Shown: positions 10,206 through 22,587, counted from the stretch's first letter. The stretch is DNA of 64,000 bases from Hawksworthiomyces lignivorus (GCA_002917075.1 NTMA01000049.1:1-64000), one strand, 5' to 3'. Notes: generated by a model from the sequence alone, not told the origin. Numbers and translations: made by a program.

Positions 10206-12540
10206 ATGGCCCACCAACTCGGATGCAGAAGTCAGAGGGATTTCCCTTTCGGTCTTGAGGACGACAATCTGGCTTCAATTGCTGGATCATCATCTATGCC
10301 TTCCGGCACACAGGCATCCAGTGGACGCAGCCGCTCATTTCTTGAGGAATTGACTGTTGGCGCTGTACAAAACATCCAGCAACGCAAGACGCCCGTCGCA
10401 TTCACTACACCTCACGACAGACACGTCAGGCCATCAGACGAGCAAGCAGCAAACGCACCCACGCCGGATTCCGTGGCTGAGGATATCGAAAACTTCCATA
10501 TTTACAGTCCTGAAAAAGATGGCAACTTCTCCGTAGAGACAAGCAAAACCGGTTGGACAAGCAGTCTTTCTCAAGAAGGTATATCCCCCGGTTCTACTGC
10601 TGTCGTATGCGACTCGGCTCTTCCAGCGCATAAACTGCAGAAGATTGCTCGCAAGAAAAACCACGCCTACTTTACTGTTCCCGACTTTTTGTCTGTCGAA
10701 GCTGGTGAAGCAGACTTAAGATCGTCAGGTTGGTTTTCTTCTGACTTCAGCTGTCTCTAGTGTTTTTTTTTTCTTCTTCTCTGAATGCTGTCCGTTGTAC
10801 TTGAGTTCTAACTGGCACCCTGCCTCGGCTCCAGACGAGCAAGAGTCATTGTCAGAATTGCTCTCTGAGCCTGGTGTTCAGCAGACGATTCAACACCACG
10901 ACGCAAGAAAATTCGACTGGGTATTATCCTTCTCCGGCAGCACCGGCGACCTGGTACAGGCTAAGCACCTACGCCGCGCCTTGTCGGCCGCCGATCTAAG
11001 AGACAGCGCTACCCAGGATCGCAAAGTTTATTTCGGCTGCAATCTTTTACGACAGAGATCCGTATCAAGGAGCAGCTTGACGGGACAGGATCCTTCTATA
11101 AATACTTACACCCTTATTGCTACTCCTCTCGGTAGTAACATCACCGAGGCTGAACGCCAGTTTCTACAGAGTCCATCGCCTACCACGGAAGATTTACAAA
11201 CAGAAGACGCCGGAACGGCGACTGCGGCTAGTGCAAACATGGTGGACACATTCCTGACACCCGAGGGCACAGCACCTGCTGTCGACGGCTTGACGGCCGA
11301 GCAGAACCAAGTTTCGCCCAAGGTACTCGTAGCCGACTTGGATCCGGGCGCCGTGGAGCGGGCACAATCCGTGCCGCGGTCACCATGCAGTTCGGTATCA
11401 CGCATCGAGGATACTCTCGAGGAGCTGGATCGACTCGAAGACCAGTTCGAAGCCGTAAATCGCATGGTCCATGTTGATCGTGTACCGTCTCCTGATAAGA
11501 CGGCTCGTGGCAAGGCGGCATCAACTGGGGCAGGGACGGCAAAGAAACCTGTTACAAAGTCAAGCTCGGTGCGTCCCAAAACTTCTGAGCTATCCCGATC
11601 AGGATCAGTTCGTAAGGTGGCAGCGGCTACAGAATCAGCCAAAAAGTCAGCTGAGACGTCGTCGGCTACGGCAGGCGCTGTTGCTAGCAGCAAAAGGCCG
11701 AGCACGGCCCGGCCGACAAGTTTGCTCCCTCCAAAACCTCTAGTAAAGTCCAACAAGCCTCCAACGAGATCTACCTTTGAGCTGCCTGGTGAAGCCGTAG
11801 CCCGTCGGCTCAAGGAACAACGCGAGGCACGCATGGCTGCTGCGGCCGCCGCTTCCGGGCCTCCTGCACCTGCAGCAGCTGCTCAACGGAAACCGCGCGT
11901 ATCCAAGCCTCCCACAATACCAACATTTGAGCTCCCTGGTGAAGCCATATCGCGACGTAAGAGGGAAGAACACGAGGCCAAGCTCAGGCAGCAAGAAGAA
12001 GAAGAGCGGAAGCGCCGCGAATTCAAGGCGAGACCAATCCGCATGAGCATCACTCCAAACACCTACCCGCGAGATACAGTCGCCAGCCGCGCTCGGCTAA
12101 ACAGAGCGTCTATGATCGGCGAACAGGCGAACGGCAGCGGAGGACTTAACGGAACGGGGGCTAGCGGTCCCGGAAACAAGCGGTTATCCGTTGTTTCGTC
12201 CGCATCTTCAGGCCGTTCAGCAGGTCAGCAAGTCTCCCGTGGACGTGGCTCCACTCTGGAGTCCCCAGCTCACACAAGCCGAGCAGCATCAACGTCCACC
12301 GGTAGTATTAGTGGGCAGCGAAGCAACATATCGGCAGAAGATGTGCAGCACCAGAGACTGCGAGGTAAAGAGATATATCAGCGAGACAACTTGTTATCAG
12401 TTGACCGAGACCGTGAGAGGCGTGATCGTGAAGCTGCCGCTAAACAAGCTCGCCAGGAGGCAGCAGAGCGGTCCAGATTGCTCAGCCGGGAGTGGGCTGA
12501 GAAGCAGAAGCTGCGCACAAGGAAAGTGCTTGCAAGCTAA
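10206..12540 (+). CDS. Basic low-complexity protein with two TPX2-like repeats
   Basis: Exons 10206-10728 and 10835-12540, 742 residues. The start sits in a strong context (CACCATGG), and the 106-base intron has a CTAAC branch point. The N-terminal 330 residues have no motif I recognise. Residues about 370-480 are Ser/Lys/Ala-rich. Two copies of TFELPGEA[IV][AS]RR follow, at about residues 488 and 539. The second leads into a charged helix (KREEHEAKLRQQEEEERKRR) and then EFKARPIRMS near 570, followed by YPRDTVASRARLNRASM. A hydrophobic-E box, a charged helix and an FKARP box are the pattern of TPX2-type microtubule-binding repeats, so I infer a spindle or microtubule-associated role. The C-terminus is another Arg/Glu-rich helix. 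The gene model is firm; the function is tentative. Confidence 0.85.
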
Positions 12541-13216
12541 ATGATGTGTGCTGTTGAAACGTATGCAAGCCGACACTTTTGACAAATCCTGCTATAATGT
12601 TTTTATGAAGTCCTGCTCTTTTTGCAGTCCATCCAGCAAAGTCATTTGCATTTATTTTCCTTTGTTCTGATTTTGGTTTGCCTTCCATTTTGTTCACAGC
12701 ACGATTTGGACTTGTTGTCTTGAAGAGGGTCGTCCAGTCATTCATTGAGTATCTCAGAAGAGTGTCTCTCATAGTCATAGACGTGAGAGCGAATCCTCGA
12801 GTTTCCTTTGTCAATTTTAATTTGTCGATGGCGTTTCGGTTGGCGCAACGCCAGAGGCAAGAGGACTCTGGACCAGGGAGTTTTGCGAGAAGCCATTTGT
12901 TTATATTGGCTTTGGGTAGTCATCGGGTCGTTTTTGTATTTGCGTAGCTCCTTTCCAAGAAATTCAGCTGTTTCTATAATGCTCGTTGTATATCGTTTGC
13001 TTATTTGACGTTTCTGATTACACAGCCAAAAGGCGTGTACCACTGGTCCGGCTTGTTGAAGCCGAAATTTGCTAATTATGCGGAGAGCCAGCGTGCTGCT
13101 CTAGGCCACCGGGAACTTATTACACAATCGCTAATGCGAGGGGAAACTGCCGCTGCCGCCTTTCTCCAAAAGTCTTCCCACCACATTTTGCCAGGGTCAC
13201 CCAAAAGCTAGCATGA
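12541..13216. other. Spacer between the TPX2-like and carboxylesterase genes
   Basis: About 680 bp holding the upstream gene's 3' UTR and the next promoter. No further feature seen. Confidence 0.55.
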
Positions 13217-15404
13217 ATGGACCTTCTCGAAGGCCCCATTGAGCCATTCTGTTGGTTCTTTTACATTTTTGGTATTGCTGCTTTGGTTACGGGAGTTGCA
13301 GCCTTTGCCCTCAGCATCCTCCAGCTAACCAGAAATAAAACAGCAATGGCGGGCTACACCAGCACGCCGTCGCTACCTCGTGTGCGCTTGCCACAAGGTA
13401 CATACGAAGGCCGCACTGTGGCAGCCGGACAGAATGTGGTCGAAGCCGCCGGGCTGGGGCTGGGTGTTGGTGCTGGTGGAACACCCTCCTCGGGGCAGCA
13501 GAAGCCACAGCTTGCCCAGCAGCTAGCCTTGCCCAAAGCATTGGATGCCTTCTTAGGCATTCCTTATGCGCAGACGACAGCCGGAGCCAACCGCTTCCGG
13601 GCACCAGTTCCGCTGACTCCCACAAGTAATGACGGGAGCCGAATCATTCCAGCTACGCAGCTTGGCCAGCGCTGTCCCGGCACGGCGTTCAATCCATTCA
13701 TCCCAGAAGGCGAGGATTGCCTAAACTTGAACGTGTACCGGCCAAGTGGCGCGGATACAGAAAAACTAAAGCATGAAAAGAAGGCACCGCTTCCGGTAGT
13801 CGTTTATGTGCACGGAGGCGGCTTCAACAACGGAATGGGTGCCGAACGGGACATGGCCAGCTTCGTCGGATACGCCGACGTGGATCTCATTGGCGTGAGC
13901 TTCAACTACCGCGTAGGCGCGCTTGGATTTTTGGGCTTTCTGGGCGGTGACCCCGAAGACGCTCCTTTGAATGTTGGCCTGCGAGACCAGCAGGCGCTCT
14001 TCGCCTGGGTACGCGCTAACATTGGCTATTTCGGTGGTGATGTAAACAATATCACAATCATGGGCCTGAGCGCTGGCGCTCATTCGGTTCGTAATATCTT
14101 ATCTTTCTTTCTTCCTAGGCTAAAGTATCTTGCTTTTGTTCGCTTATCCTAACCCTGTCATTCCTCAGATCGGCCACCACCTGCTATATTATACGCCAGG
14201 GCAGGCTCCTTTTCACAAGGCTATCCTGGAATCCGGGGGTCCCACCGCCAGAGCCATCTGGTACCCAGACCACCCGAGGCCCAAGATGCAGCTCCGTGAA
14301 TTCCTTGTCGAGGCTGGCATCTTTGGAAAAAACGAAGGCGTTGATGCCGTCCCGCGCGAGCGCGATATCGTCGCGCGCCTCCGCGCCCTGCCGCTGGCGC
14401 ACCTCGTCGCCGCTTGCCGCAGTGTATGGAACGCCTACCAGGGCAATGTCTGCTGGCCTTTTCAGCCCGTCATCGACGGCCAGATCATCCGGCAGCCCCC
14501 ACTGCGGGCGTGGCAAGCAGGGTTTACACCGCGGATCCCTATCCTCACCGGCTTCGACTCCCACGAGGGCACCATCTTCGTGCCGAGCGACCGCGCCCGC
14601 GCCGATACCGACGCGCACTTCCGCGCCTTCTTTGCCGAGATGGTGCCTGGACTGACCGCGGCAGACCTCGACGAGCTGGCCCGCGTGTACCCGGACCCCG
14701 TCACTGACCCGGAGCACTCGCCGTACGTGCTGCCCGTGGGCGCCTTCCCGCCGGGCGTGACAGGCCGGCAGTGGGCGCGGCTCGAGGCCGCGTACGCGCA
14801 CTATGCGTACATCTGCCCCGTGCTGCAGACGGTGCACTACCTGTCCGACGCTGAGAGCAGCAACGGCGGCCGCGGAGTCTACGTCTACGAGTTCGCCGCG
14901 CACGCGATGGGCTGGAACACAGCCAACCACGGCGACAACCAGACCATTGTGGCCCACAGCATGGCCACTTTGCGCGGCCACCCGGGGCTCACGGCCGTGG
15001 CAGATGCTATGCATGGCGCCTGGGTGCGGTTCGCGGCCAGCCCCGCAGGCAACCCCAACGGCGAAGGGCCGGCCGCGGGGCCCAATGGCGTGAAGTGGCG
15101 GCCGTTCGTGTCGCCATTTGGAGCAAAGTCGACCACGGCCGCGCCAGCCGATGCCGTTCTGGTGTTTGGCCAGGGCAACGACGAGCGCGTGCCACCTGCG
15201 CAGCGCAAAGACGGCCCCGAGCCGCACCGAGGCACACCCGCAATCCTGCGAAACCTTTCAGACTACGAGCTGGCGCAGTGCCGGTTCTGGTGGGAGCGGG
15301 CGGCGCTGAGCCAGGGCTATGGCCAGCGAGATGACGCTGCAATTGCAGTAGTCGGTGGGGGTGTGAACGTGGCTAGACCAGGCGCCGTCGCCAGCCGGCT
15401 ATAA
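13217..15404 (+). CDS. Membrane-anchored type-B carboxylesterase / lipase
   Basis: Alpha/beta-hydrolase that should cleave carboxylic esters. Exons 13217-14086 and 14169-15404, 701 residues; the 82-base intron has a CTAAC branch point. Residues about 11-35 form one hydrophobic segment (WFFYIFGIAALVTGVAAFAL) without a signal-peptidase site, so a type II anchor with the enzyme lumenal or outside is likely. The catalytic domain shows LGIPYAQ, EDCLNLNVYRP, the oxyanion loop VYVHGGGF, the nucleophile elbow GLSAGAHS (Ser285), the acid in GFDSHEGT (Glu423) and the base in NTANHGDNQ (His544). The Ser-Glu-His spacing matches the Candida rugosa lipase branch. The intron falls directly after the elbow with a weak donor (GTTCGT). 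The substrate cannot be told. Confidence 0.92.
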
Positions 15405-16030
15405 ATGTAAGAAATAGAAAAGAGAGCTCCGTTGTTTTCCAAAAGCTGCTTGCTACTGGGGTATTGAAGCCATGTCACATTTGGTAAAGGAGATTGAAGT
15501 AAATACACAAGATACAATATGTATTAGCTTTCTTCCGTAAAGCTATATATATAACCCCTTATCCAAACTCTCTCATTTCTACAGCAAGTGCCTTTCTATC
15601 TACTTTTAGTACTCGAAATAATAGCCAAGATCAAACAGACGGGGTTCCCCCCCAAAAATTGAGCTGTTCACCTCTGTCGTTTGGACTTCCTTATCATTCT
15701 TAAACAAAGGAAAAGTCATCGACAGCAAGTCCAAGAATCCGCAGTACCGCAATAAAGAAGAACCTTGCTATGCTGCAGTTTCTTGAGACATGTTAAAAAA
15801 ATTAGCATGGATAAGAAAAAGATTTCGGCTAGTATCAATAAATCGCGTTACTTGAACTGTACTAGTTGATATACTGGTGGGGATGAGGTGCAATTAAGGC
15901 GTATTAGAACACAATTGGGCAAGATGACAGGATATCCATGAAACGCCGTAATAGACAAATGCAAAGACCGTTATCGCTGCAGAAGGAAAGTAGTAGCAAA
16001 AGAAAAGTAAATCAGAAGCCAGGACCAAAA
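15405..16030. other. Convergent spacer
   Basis: About 630 bp between convergent genes, AT-rich, presumably 3' UTRs. Nothing else seen. Confidence 0.6.
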
Positions 16031-17254
16031 TCAAAAATTCTGAGACACGTTGGCAGTCTGTTGAGGATAGTGTGCCGGGCTTTCAATCCGAGTGTTGCGC
16101 CGTGCTGGGTTATCGCGAATGACAGGTGCGCCAGCCAGCTCGGAAGCGTTCGGTGGACTGCCATAAGCGTTCTCGGCATAAGGATTGTTTCCGTATTGGT
16201 TGTAATAGTTGGCATCTGCACCTCCGTAAGCCACACCCGCTTCGCCGGATCCATCGGAACGTGCGGCAGCGCTGTATGAAGAAGACGCATTCGATGGACC
16301 CCTGCGAACATCGCCACCTCGGTTGTTGGCAGCCGACGGGCCCATTGCACCCAGGATCTCCCCTTCGGGAGAGCGCGTACCATCGGAGTAAGGAGCTTCG
16401 CCAGACCGATTGTCTGCAGGGCCATGCGTTGGGGACGTAGCGTCGGAATAGGCGGGACCGGCAGCACCTCCAGACATTGTTGTTGAAGCTTTATGTCCGG
16501 CAGACCCAGCCAGGGTCGTAGTTCCCCAACCGCGGTAGCCTGACGAGCCAGCATCCTCTTTCATCAGCTCGTAGCCACCGGCGCCAGCAGCGCCGCTTGC
16601 AGCCATGGCCGCTAGATTTCTATCTCCATTGGGGTTGAACGTGTAGTCTTCAACCTCCTTGCGACGCTGCTCCTCGGCATCCTTTCGCTGCTTTCGCTTC
16701 CGCCAGAAATATATACCCGCTAGAACAAGTAAGGCTACAGCAGCAATGGGAACGACGACGGCCACGGCAATTCGGCCACCGCTGGATAGGCCGCTGCTCG
16801 AACTACCAGTTGGCCCAATGGCTGAACCGCCTGTTGTAGCGCTTGTGGTAGGCGTGGTAAATGTGTTGGCCGGGTTGGTTGCGTCTTGGGTCGTAGATGT
16901 AACAGTAGTCACCAAAGTACTGGTTCCGCCATTTGCAGACGTGACGGACGTAACAACATCGGAGGTGGGAGTACTAGTTGGCGGTGGTGTTGTGGGTGTT
17001 GTAGGCGTTGTAGGTGCTTGCTGTGAGGATGTCGGTGGCGCCGGCGTCGACGATGTTGGAGGAGCAGCCGGCGTCGAGGTCGGGGTAGACGTCGGCGGCG
17101 TAGGAGTACTAGTGGGCGGTGTAGATGTAGGCGGCACAGAAGTCGAAGCTGTAGGTGTGTTAGAAGTTGGCTCATCATTGCCTTTTGGGGTACTTGTCGG
17201 CGGTGTCGAAGGCTGGGATGCCGCCCCCGTATCTCCCGTACTGTTAGTAGACAT
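16031..17254 (-). CDS. Mucin-like single-pass membrane protein (Mid2/Wsc-type sensor architecture)
   Basis: 407 residues from the ATG at 17254. Residues 1-155 are almost only Ser, Thr and Pro, with repeated PPTSTP units, so a heavily O-mannosylated stalk is likely. A membrane segment (IAVAVVVPIAAVALLVLAGI) spans about 160-182 and is followed by a basic stop-transfer RKRKQRK. The cytoplasmic tail of about 215 residues is Gly/Ser/Ala/Tyr-rich. This is the layout of fungal cell-wall stress sensors, but no cysteine-rich WSC domain and no clear signal peptide are present, so the call rests on architecture only. An in-frame ATG at 17305 exists. However, a CTAAC branch point at 17306-17310 and an acceptor at 17289-17290 put it inside a probable 5' UTR intron, favouring 17254. 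Confidence 0.8.
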   Translation of the reverse strand: MSTNSTGDTGAASQPSTPPTSTPKGNDEPTSNTPTASTSVPPTSTPPTSTPTPPTSTPTSTPAAPPTSSTPAPPTSSQQAPTTPTTPTTPPPTSTPTSDVVTSVTSANGGTSTLVTTVTSTTQDATNPANTFTTPTTSATTGGSAIGPTGSSSSGLSSGGRIAVAVVVPIAAVALLVLAGIYFWRKRKQRKDAEEQRRKEVEDYTFNPNGDRNLAAMAASGAAGAGGYELMKEDAGSSGYRGWGTTTLAGSAGHKASTTMSGGAAGPAYSDATSPTHGPADNRSGEAPYSDGTRSPEGEILGAMGPSAANNRGGDVRRGPSNASSSYSAAARSDGSGEAGVAYGGADANYYNQYGNNPYAENAYGSPPNASELAGAPVIRDNPARRNTRIESPAHYPQQTANVSQNF

Positions 17255-17288
17255 TGTGAAGCTCTTAAAACTTAGCCTCGGCGCGGCC

Positions 17289-17657
17289 CTATAGGTGAAT
17301 GTCATGTTAGCAGGCAAAGGCCATTAGGACATTAGAGCATCAACTAGTAGAGTAAAGCTCTTCTTCTAGGGTAGCAATAACGATAACAGCAAAAGGCGTA
17401 TGGAGTTGGCGTAGGGCATTGAAGTGAGGGTATGACGCATCAAGAAATGAAGAATTGCTGCACCACTTCTGTCTGCAGGAGTGGCTACAGCTTGAAGTAT
17501 TGTTCAGACGAACCATCATAAATGAAATCGACTCTTGCACAACAAGGACAGACATGTCGCGTAAGAAGCGACCACGTCCGTTGTCCTACTCGATCCTCTT
17601 GTGCACATGACACCCAATAAAAAGGAAGTACAGAACAATAAAAAGATAGAAACTCAC
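17289..17657 (-). other. Probable 5' UTR intron of the sensor-like gene
   Basis: On the minus strand a GTGAGT donor begins at 17657. A TGCTAAC branch point lies at about 17306-17312 and a TATAG acceptor ends at 17289, 35 bases before the start codon. Spacing and motifs match the coding introns of the window. Confidence 0.5.
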
Positions 17658-20600
17658 TTTGCAGACTAGATCGTTTGGTTTAAAACGCGGGCAGGAAGAT
17701 CTAGAGACAGCAAGAGGGCCACGAAAATCGAGAGGCTCTAATGAAAAGCAACGATGACCCAGATATGGGAGTAGTTGTTTCGAAAAGGCCTTCGCGAGGT
17801 CGTGGATGGAGGGGGTAAGGGAGGATAGGGGAAGGAGGCTAAGCCTGGCCAAGTTTGAGATTTGACGTCGGAGGCAATGCGACGAAATGTTCGAATGAGT
17901 GGCTAAGCGCAACTCGATTCTCTTGCGAACACAAAACAAAGAAATACAGGGGGTGCTTGTTGTGGCGCAAGACCCGAACGTTGCGGCCAAGAGAACCAAC
18001 AGCAGACGGTGCCTTTTAGTGGATGATAAAAATAGGGCAGGTGGCCAAACTGAACAAGTTGGTCCCAAAAGGTGCAAGAGAGTTGGCGATCGGTCGCGTT
18101 TCTCTCAGTTCTTAGATAGACAATGGGAATATCCAAAAGGGTAATCCAAAGAAGGTGCCTCGGCCAAGGAAAACAAATATCAACAATTTTTGTCTCTGGA
18201 GAATCAAGAGAAAAAAAAATATCGTTTCCCGGAAAGATTGAGATGGGGAGGAGAGCTAAGATAAATGGAAGCGAAGAATCTCTGGTTCCGTACTCCGTAA
18301 TTCGAAGTGTATCGTCCGCTGTTCTGGGGCGTCTTGTGGATCGCGTTAGATTTCGGTGCTTTGTGTAAAGCGGTGGATGAACATCAAAGGTAATAAATTG
18401 CCAATAGCCTTAACCGGCGACGAACAAGGGTAGTATTCTGTCCCTTTGTCCTTTGTATGATCCAGCCGCTATATTACTCCCGGTACAATCCAGAGTAGCA
18501 ATGGCCCAAGTCGATTATAGATTTTTCCAATCTTGGCGGATGAATGGCGACAGTTCAAGACAGTACTCCAAATAATTGCAGAATTGACGCGTTCGCCTGC
18601 TGATATAATGGAACGGAGCCCAAGAAGAGAGCTATGCGACCAAAAGACGATGATATATCTCGCCGCGGAGCAAATCGAATTCACCGGTGACCAAGAATCA
18701 CCCACGAATGAATATTACCCTAGACTAATATTGACCAGGGTTTCTCGTGTCGCCCTTTCGCTGCTTTCGCACTATTTCTTGTTTTGGACGCCGTGGGCAA
18801 TGCGCGAGGATGCGTAAACCGCCTGGGAGAATGTCTATCACTAGCGGAAAGGGTGCGCAGCGAAAGAACAATAACCAAAGGAAACAGACGTAAGTCGTGA
18901 ACCCTACGAACTTGTGTTTTGGTTTTCCGTTTGTTTGTTAGTGGAAAACAGCCGTCGCTCAGACTGACTGCCCAATTGTTGTTTATGCTGTCGCCGACAA
19001 TAAGGTCGGGGAGTGCTTGAACGTAGATCTGAATTCTGTGTCCTTTTTCGTGCGTCCCGCAGGTTGTTATAGTTGGGCTCCTGTTGTTCTCCCGTGTCTT
19101 ACTTTGGAGAACTGGATACAGTCGCTAATTATTTTCAGGGCGGAGAACAAAACCGGCTGGTGGTGTGTTTCGGCAGGAATGAGACGACAGCCAGGAATTG
19201 GGCTATTGGACAAAATGAAAGACGAATAAATCAATTAGAACAAACCAAGGGCCGTAAAGGTGGTATCACGCCGAATGAAGGTGATACTGGTAAGAGACAA
19301 AAGAAAAAGCGGGTGCAGTGGACGCCGAACGCACAATACCTGCGATCGATCGAGAGTTGAAGCCGAATTGAAGGCTGTTTTGTGTGCAACCTGGAAGAAA
19401 GAAAAGGAAAAGAGGAAAAGAACGTGAGAAACTAAATGGAAGAAAAAAAAAGAAAATAGGAAAAAAAAATTCGCATACGGGAGGGAAAGCGAGTAACGAG
19501 GGAGGGAGTATTGGGAAGGTGATACCCGCAGCAGAATACGAGAAAATGGAGGAGGAGCGCAAGACTGAGATGGGAAAAGAACGAATGGCGCGACGTGGCG
19601 GCCTAAAACGATCAAATTTTCCCTTATTGCTGTGCGTTGGTGGTGGAGGCCAGCGGAGCGACTAACGTCTAGCAATGAAAGGTACATTTAAAGAATGTAC
19701 ATTTGTGCTGGAAACTATGCCAGACTGGTACGGGCAATTTCTCGTATACGTACTCTCTCCCATGATTGTCGTCGCTTCCTCCCGTGCGATACTTGCTGCC
19801 TGCACTGCGTGTGTGGTACCTAAACGTACCCAAGAGCAGTAGCGTTCTTTCTCTCTTTTCGCTTCAAACCACACCTGGGATATTGCCAAATTACTCCGAA
19901 CATGTGTGTTCTCTGTAGGATCCACCCGACACTAGTTGGCTACTATGTGTGAAGGTCTGTGGAGCACAGCACATAGTCTTATTTTACTTCGAAAGTTGAG
20001 TGCACAGCTGCCAAGACTTCCCTTTGAGGACAAGAGCCCATCTTATCTCACTATTTCTGGCAATGCGGCGTCACTCAGATCCTCGCGCCTTTTGTGGTTG
20101 CTAGGGTCGCTACCAAGATGGCACTTGTCCTCTTTCCCTGCCCCCTCTAGTCATCTTTCCTGATCGGGCGAGCGTGTAATATGTATTATTGACACGATAG
20201 CTGCAGTGACGCGACTGGAAGAGGAAGGAACGCACGGGATGAACACCACACAGACGCATCACATATTATGTATACAATGTACACGAAGAACAGAGGCTAC
20301 GGCAGTATTTGCTGTATATGGACGATAAAATTGGTGTGCGGCAGGTCGAATGGCAAAGAGATTCAAGTCCGAGATAGCATCGCTTATTCTCTGTAGTGTG
20401 CGCAGCATCACCGCCCTGTTGCAACGGGGAGAAAGATACGTAGAAGATACTGAGCGGATTTGTAAAACAAGCAACGGACAGCACAAGGCGTGCGTTATTG
20501 CCATGTACCTGACCTAAGCTGTGACATCGACTAATAACGACGTGTGCGTTTCTCCGAGGTGACCGGTGCGCTAAAACGCTTGAATACGAAAGACCTTCCA

Positions 20601-22587
20601 GGGAAATGAAATAGTTGGGAAAAGGGGTGACTTTTGTGCTGGTTATGCATACTTGCACATACGAAGCAATACACATGCGCCGCAGGAAATAAATCTACGA
20701 GTATTTCTTGTATGTAGAATGTCACGGCAAAATAAATCTATTAAGTTGAAAGCCGGACCGTATTGGCTTCTTTTCTTAATGTCTCTACCAACAGTGTATC
20801 GAGTCTGCTTCTGAGCTGTTTTTCTTACCCCTATGCTATGCAACACTCGAACAATGGTTACTCGGTACGGAATACGCATGTGGCGACTGGCTGCCTTTTG
20901 TTCTTGAGAGAATCCACTCCGAGGCACCACCATGAGTGGATTCTACTAAAACTATTCTCGGTAACTTTTTGCAGGGAGTTTTGGAGCAACAACGCCTGCA
21001 AAAACAGGCGGTAGGGCGAAACGGGGCTCCCCATAAGCTCTTTGGTGCATAATGGCTAATTAATACTTTTTATAAATAACAAAGAGGGTGGGGGAAAAAC
21101 CCAGACCAAAAGCAAATCAGTATTTGAGGTGAAAGGAGCAAAAACTCACTGTTGGTCACTGGCACTTGCGGAAGGCCAGCCAGGGTAAGTCTCTCGTTTG
21201 GCCCCATCGCGCACCAGGGACAGAAAAGTACGCCTTGCTCTGGGGAGGTGTTTATACGCAAATGTAGCGTTTAGTGAGGCTGAGCTAATACTCCGAAGAG
21301 CTAGTAGCCAGAGTGAGATAATACTTCCTGTCCTTTGGGAAAGCAGATGCTCCTTCAGCCCTTGGTGCATGCCAGCAGCATGTAACTAAACGAGACAGGG
21401 CACAAGAAGGCAGGACGACATGCCAAGCAGGGGATCGCCAGGCAAATCAGAGCGCTTCGGCGGCCCTCCCAGCCACGCCCTGTCGTCTGATGTTGCGCAG
21501 CAAATCCCGTATTATGCTTTTTACGACGTACTTTTCTTCTTCCTGCTACCTGTCACTCCCTTGGCATAGTCCTTTTGCTTCTGATCCACTGACTCCATCT
21601 TTCTCTTCTTTTGCTACAGCCTTAGTAAACCAACCTCTGTTTCTCATGTTAAAAAACACTGTGTTCACAATAATTTTATGTCCTATTTCTCCAGAACGTA
21701 TTATCGTCGTCTACCTATTCGATTGAGAACGTACAACTTTTTCTTCGTCAAAAGAAGAAATATCTGTTAGGAGCTCCGTGGTGTGAAATAAGCACCAGAT
21801 CATATCTGTCTGTGACTCTGTTTTTGTGTGGCTTTGATGTGCACATCCTTCTGTTCATTGGCCCAATATTCTCAAACCCCCAAAACCCACAACAATATTG
21901 CTGTCAAGTCGACAAGTAAGAGGCCGTGAGAACTTGCACCGCTAAGACGCTAAAGGTCTCGCTTTTGTCATGAGAAAAAAGACCGCAGTCAGAATATCAG
22001 TCAGAACAAACACAACTTCGTACCAATGTACTCTGATAGCATTGCAGCGCGTGTAATACTACTTGCCAGAATGTAAGCCTAGTTTCATTTTTTGAGGTTT
22101 CTGAAACCCGGTGTACCTGTTTGATACAAAGCAAACTATATGTACTTGATAAAGCAACAAAAAAAAGCGCACCCGAATGACAGCTGGAAAAAAAAAAAAT
22201 CAAACACTCCCGTCTATATGCAACATCCGTCATGCACGATGGTCGGGCTGCTAAAGATCCCATTGGTGCACTTAGCCAGCCACCTTTAAAAGCATCTTAT
22301 TGAAATGCTTTAAGCAGTGCGAATTGACAAAGAAAGGCAAAGAAAAGAAGCAGCAACATAAAATCAAGATGCCTCCTTCCGAAGAAACACCACGTTGATT
22401 CATGCTCGTCAAGGTCCAACGCCGGCATTGATGCAACATTAGCCAAACTGGTCTCGTAGAATTTGTCGTTACTATTCTATTGGCAGAGCGAGAGCGAAAA
22501 TTCGGACAATGCGAAAGAGACAAAAGGGATGTGAAGGCGAGTGAAAGAGAGAGCGCCAGGCAAGCATCGATAACAGAGCAGATATCA
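17658..22587. other. Five-kilobase gene-poor region
   Basis: No convincing gene. The GA-rich + strand between about 19380 and 19600 is CT-rich in the sense of the leftward sensor-like gene and could be its core promoter about 2.2 kb upstream. One TACTCCGTA motif at 18291. Open frames are short and overlap one another on both strands. Confidence 0.5.

Noticed and set aside
14184..15227. 347-codon minus-strand frame
   Set aside because: Antisense shadow of the GC-rich carboxylesterase exon 2.
17586..18077. 163-codon minus-strand frame upstream of the sensor-like gene
   Set aside because: Overlaps the probable 5' UTR intron and leader; no motif.
18469..18705. Minus-strand frame that at first looked like a transposon reverse-transcriptase fragment
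   Set aside because: No catalytic motif or neighbouring element structure; composition is only Ser/Ile/Leu-rich.
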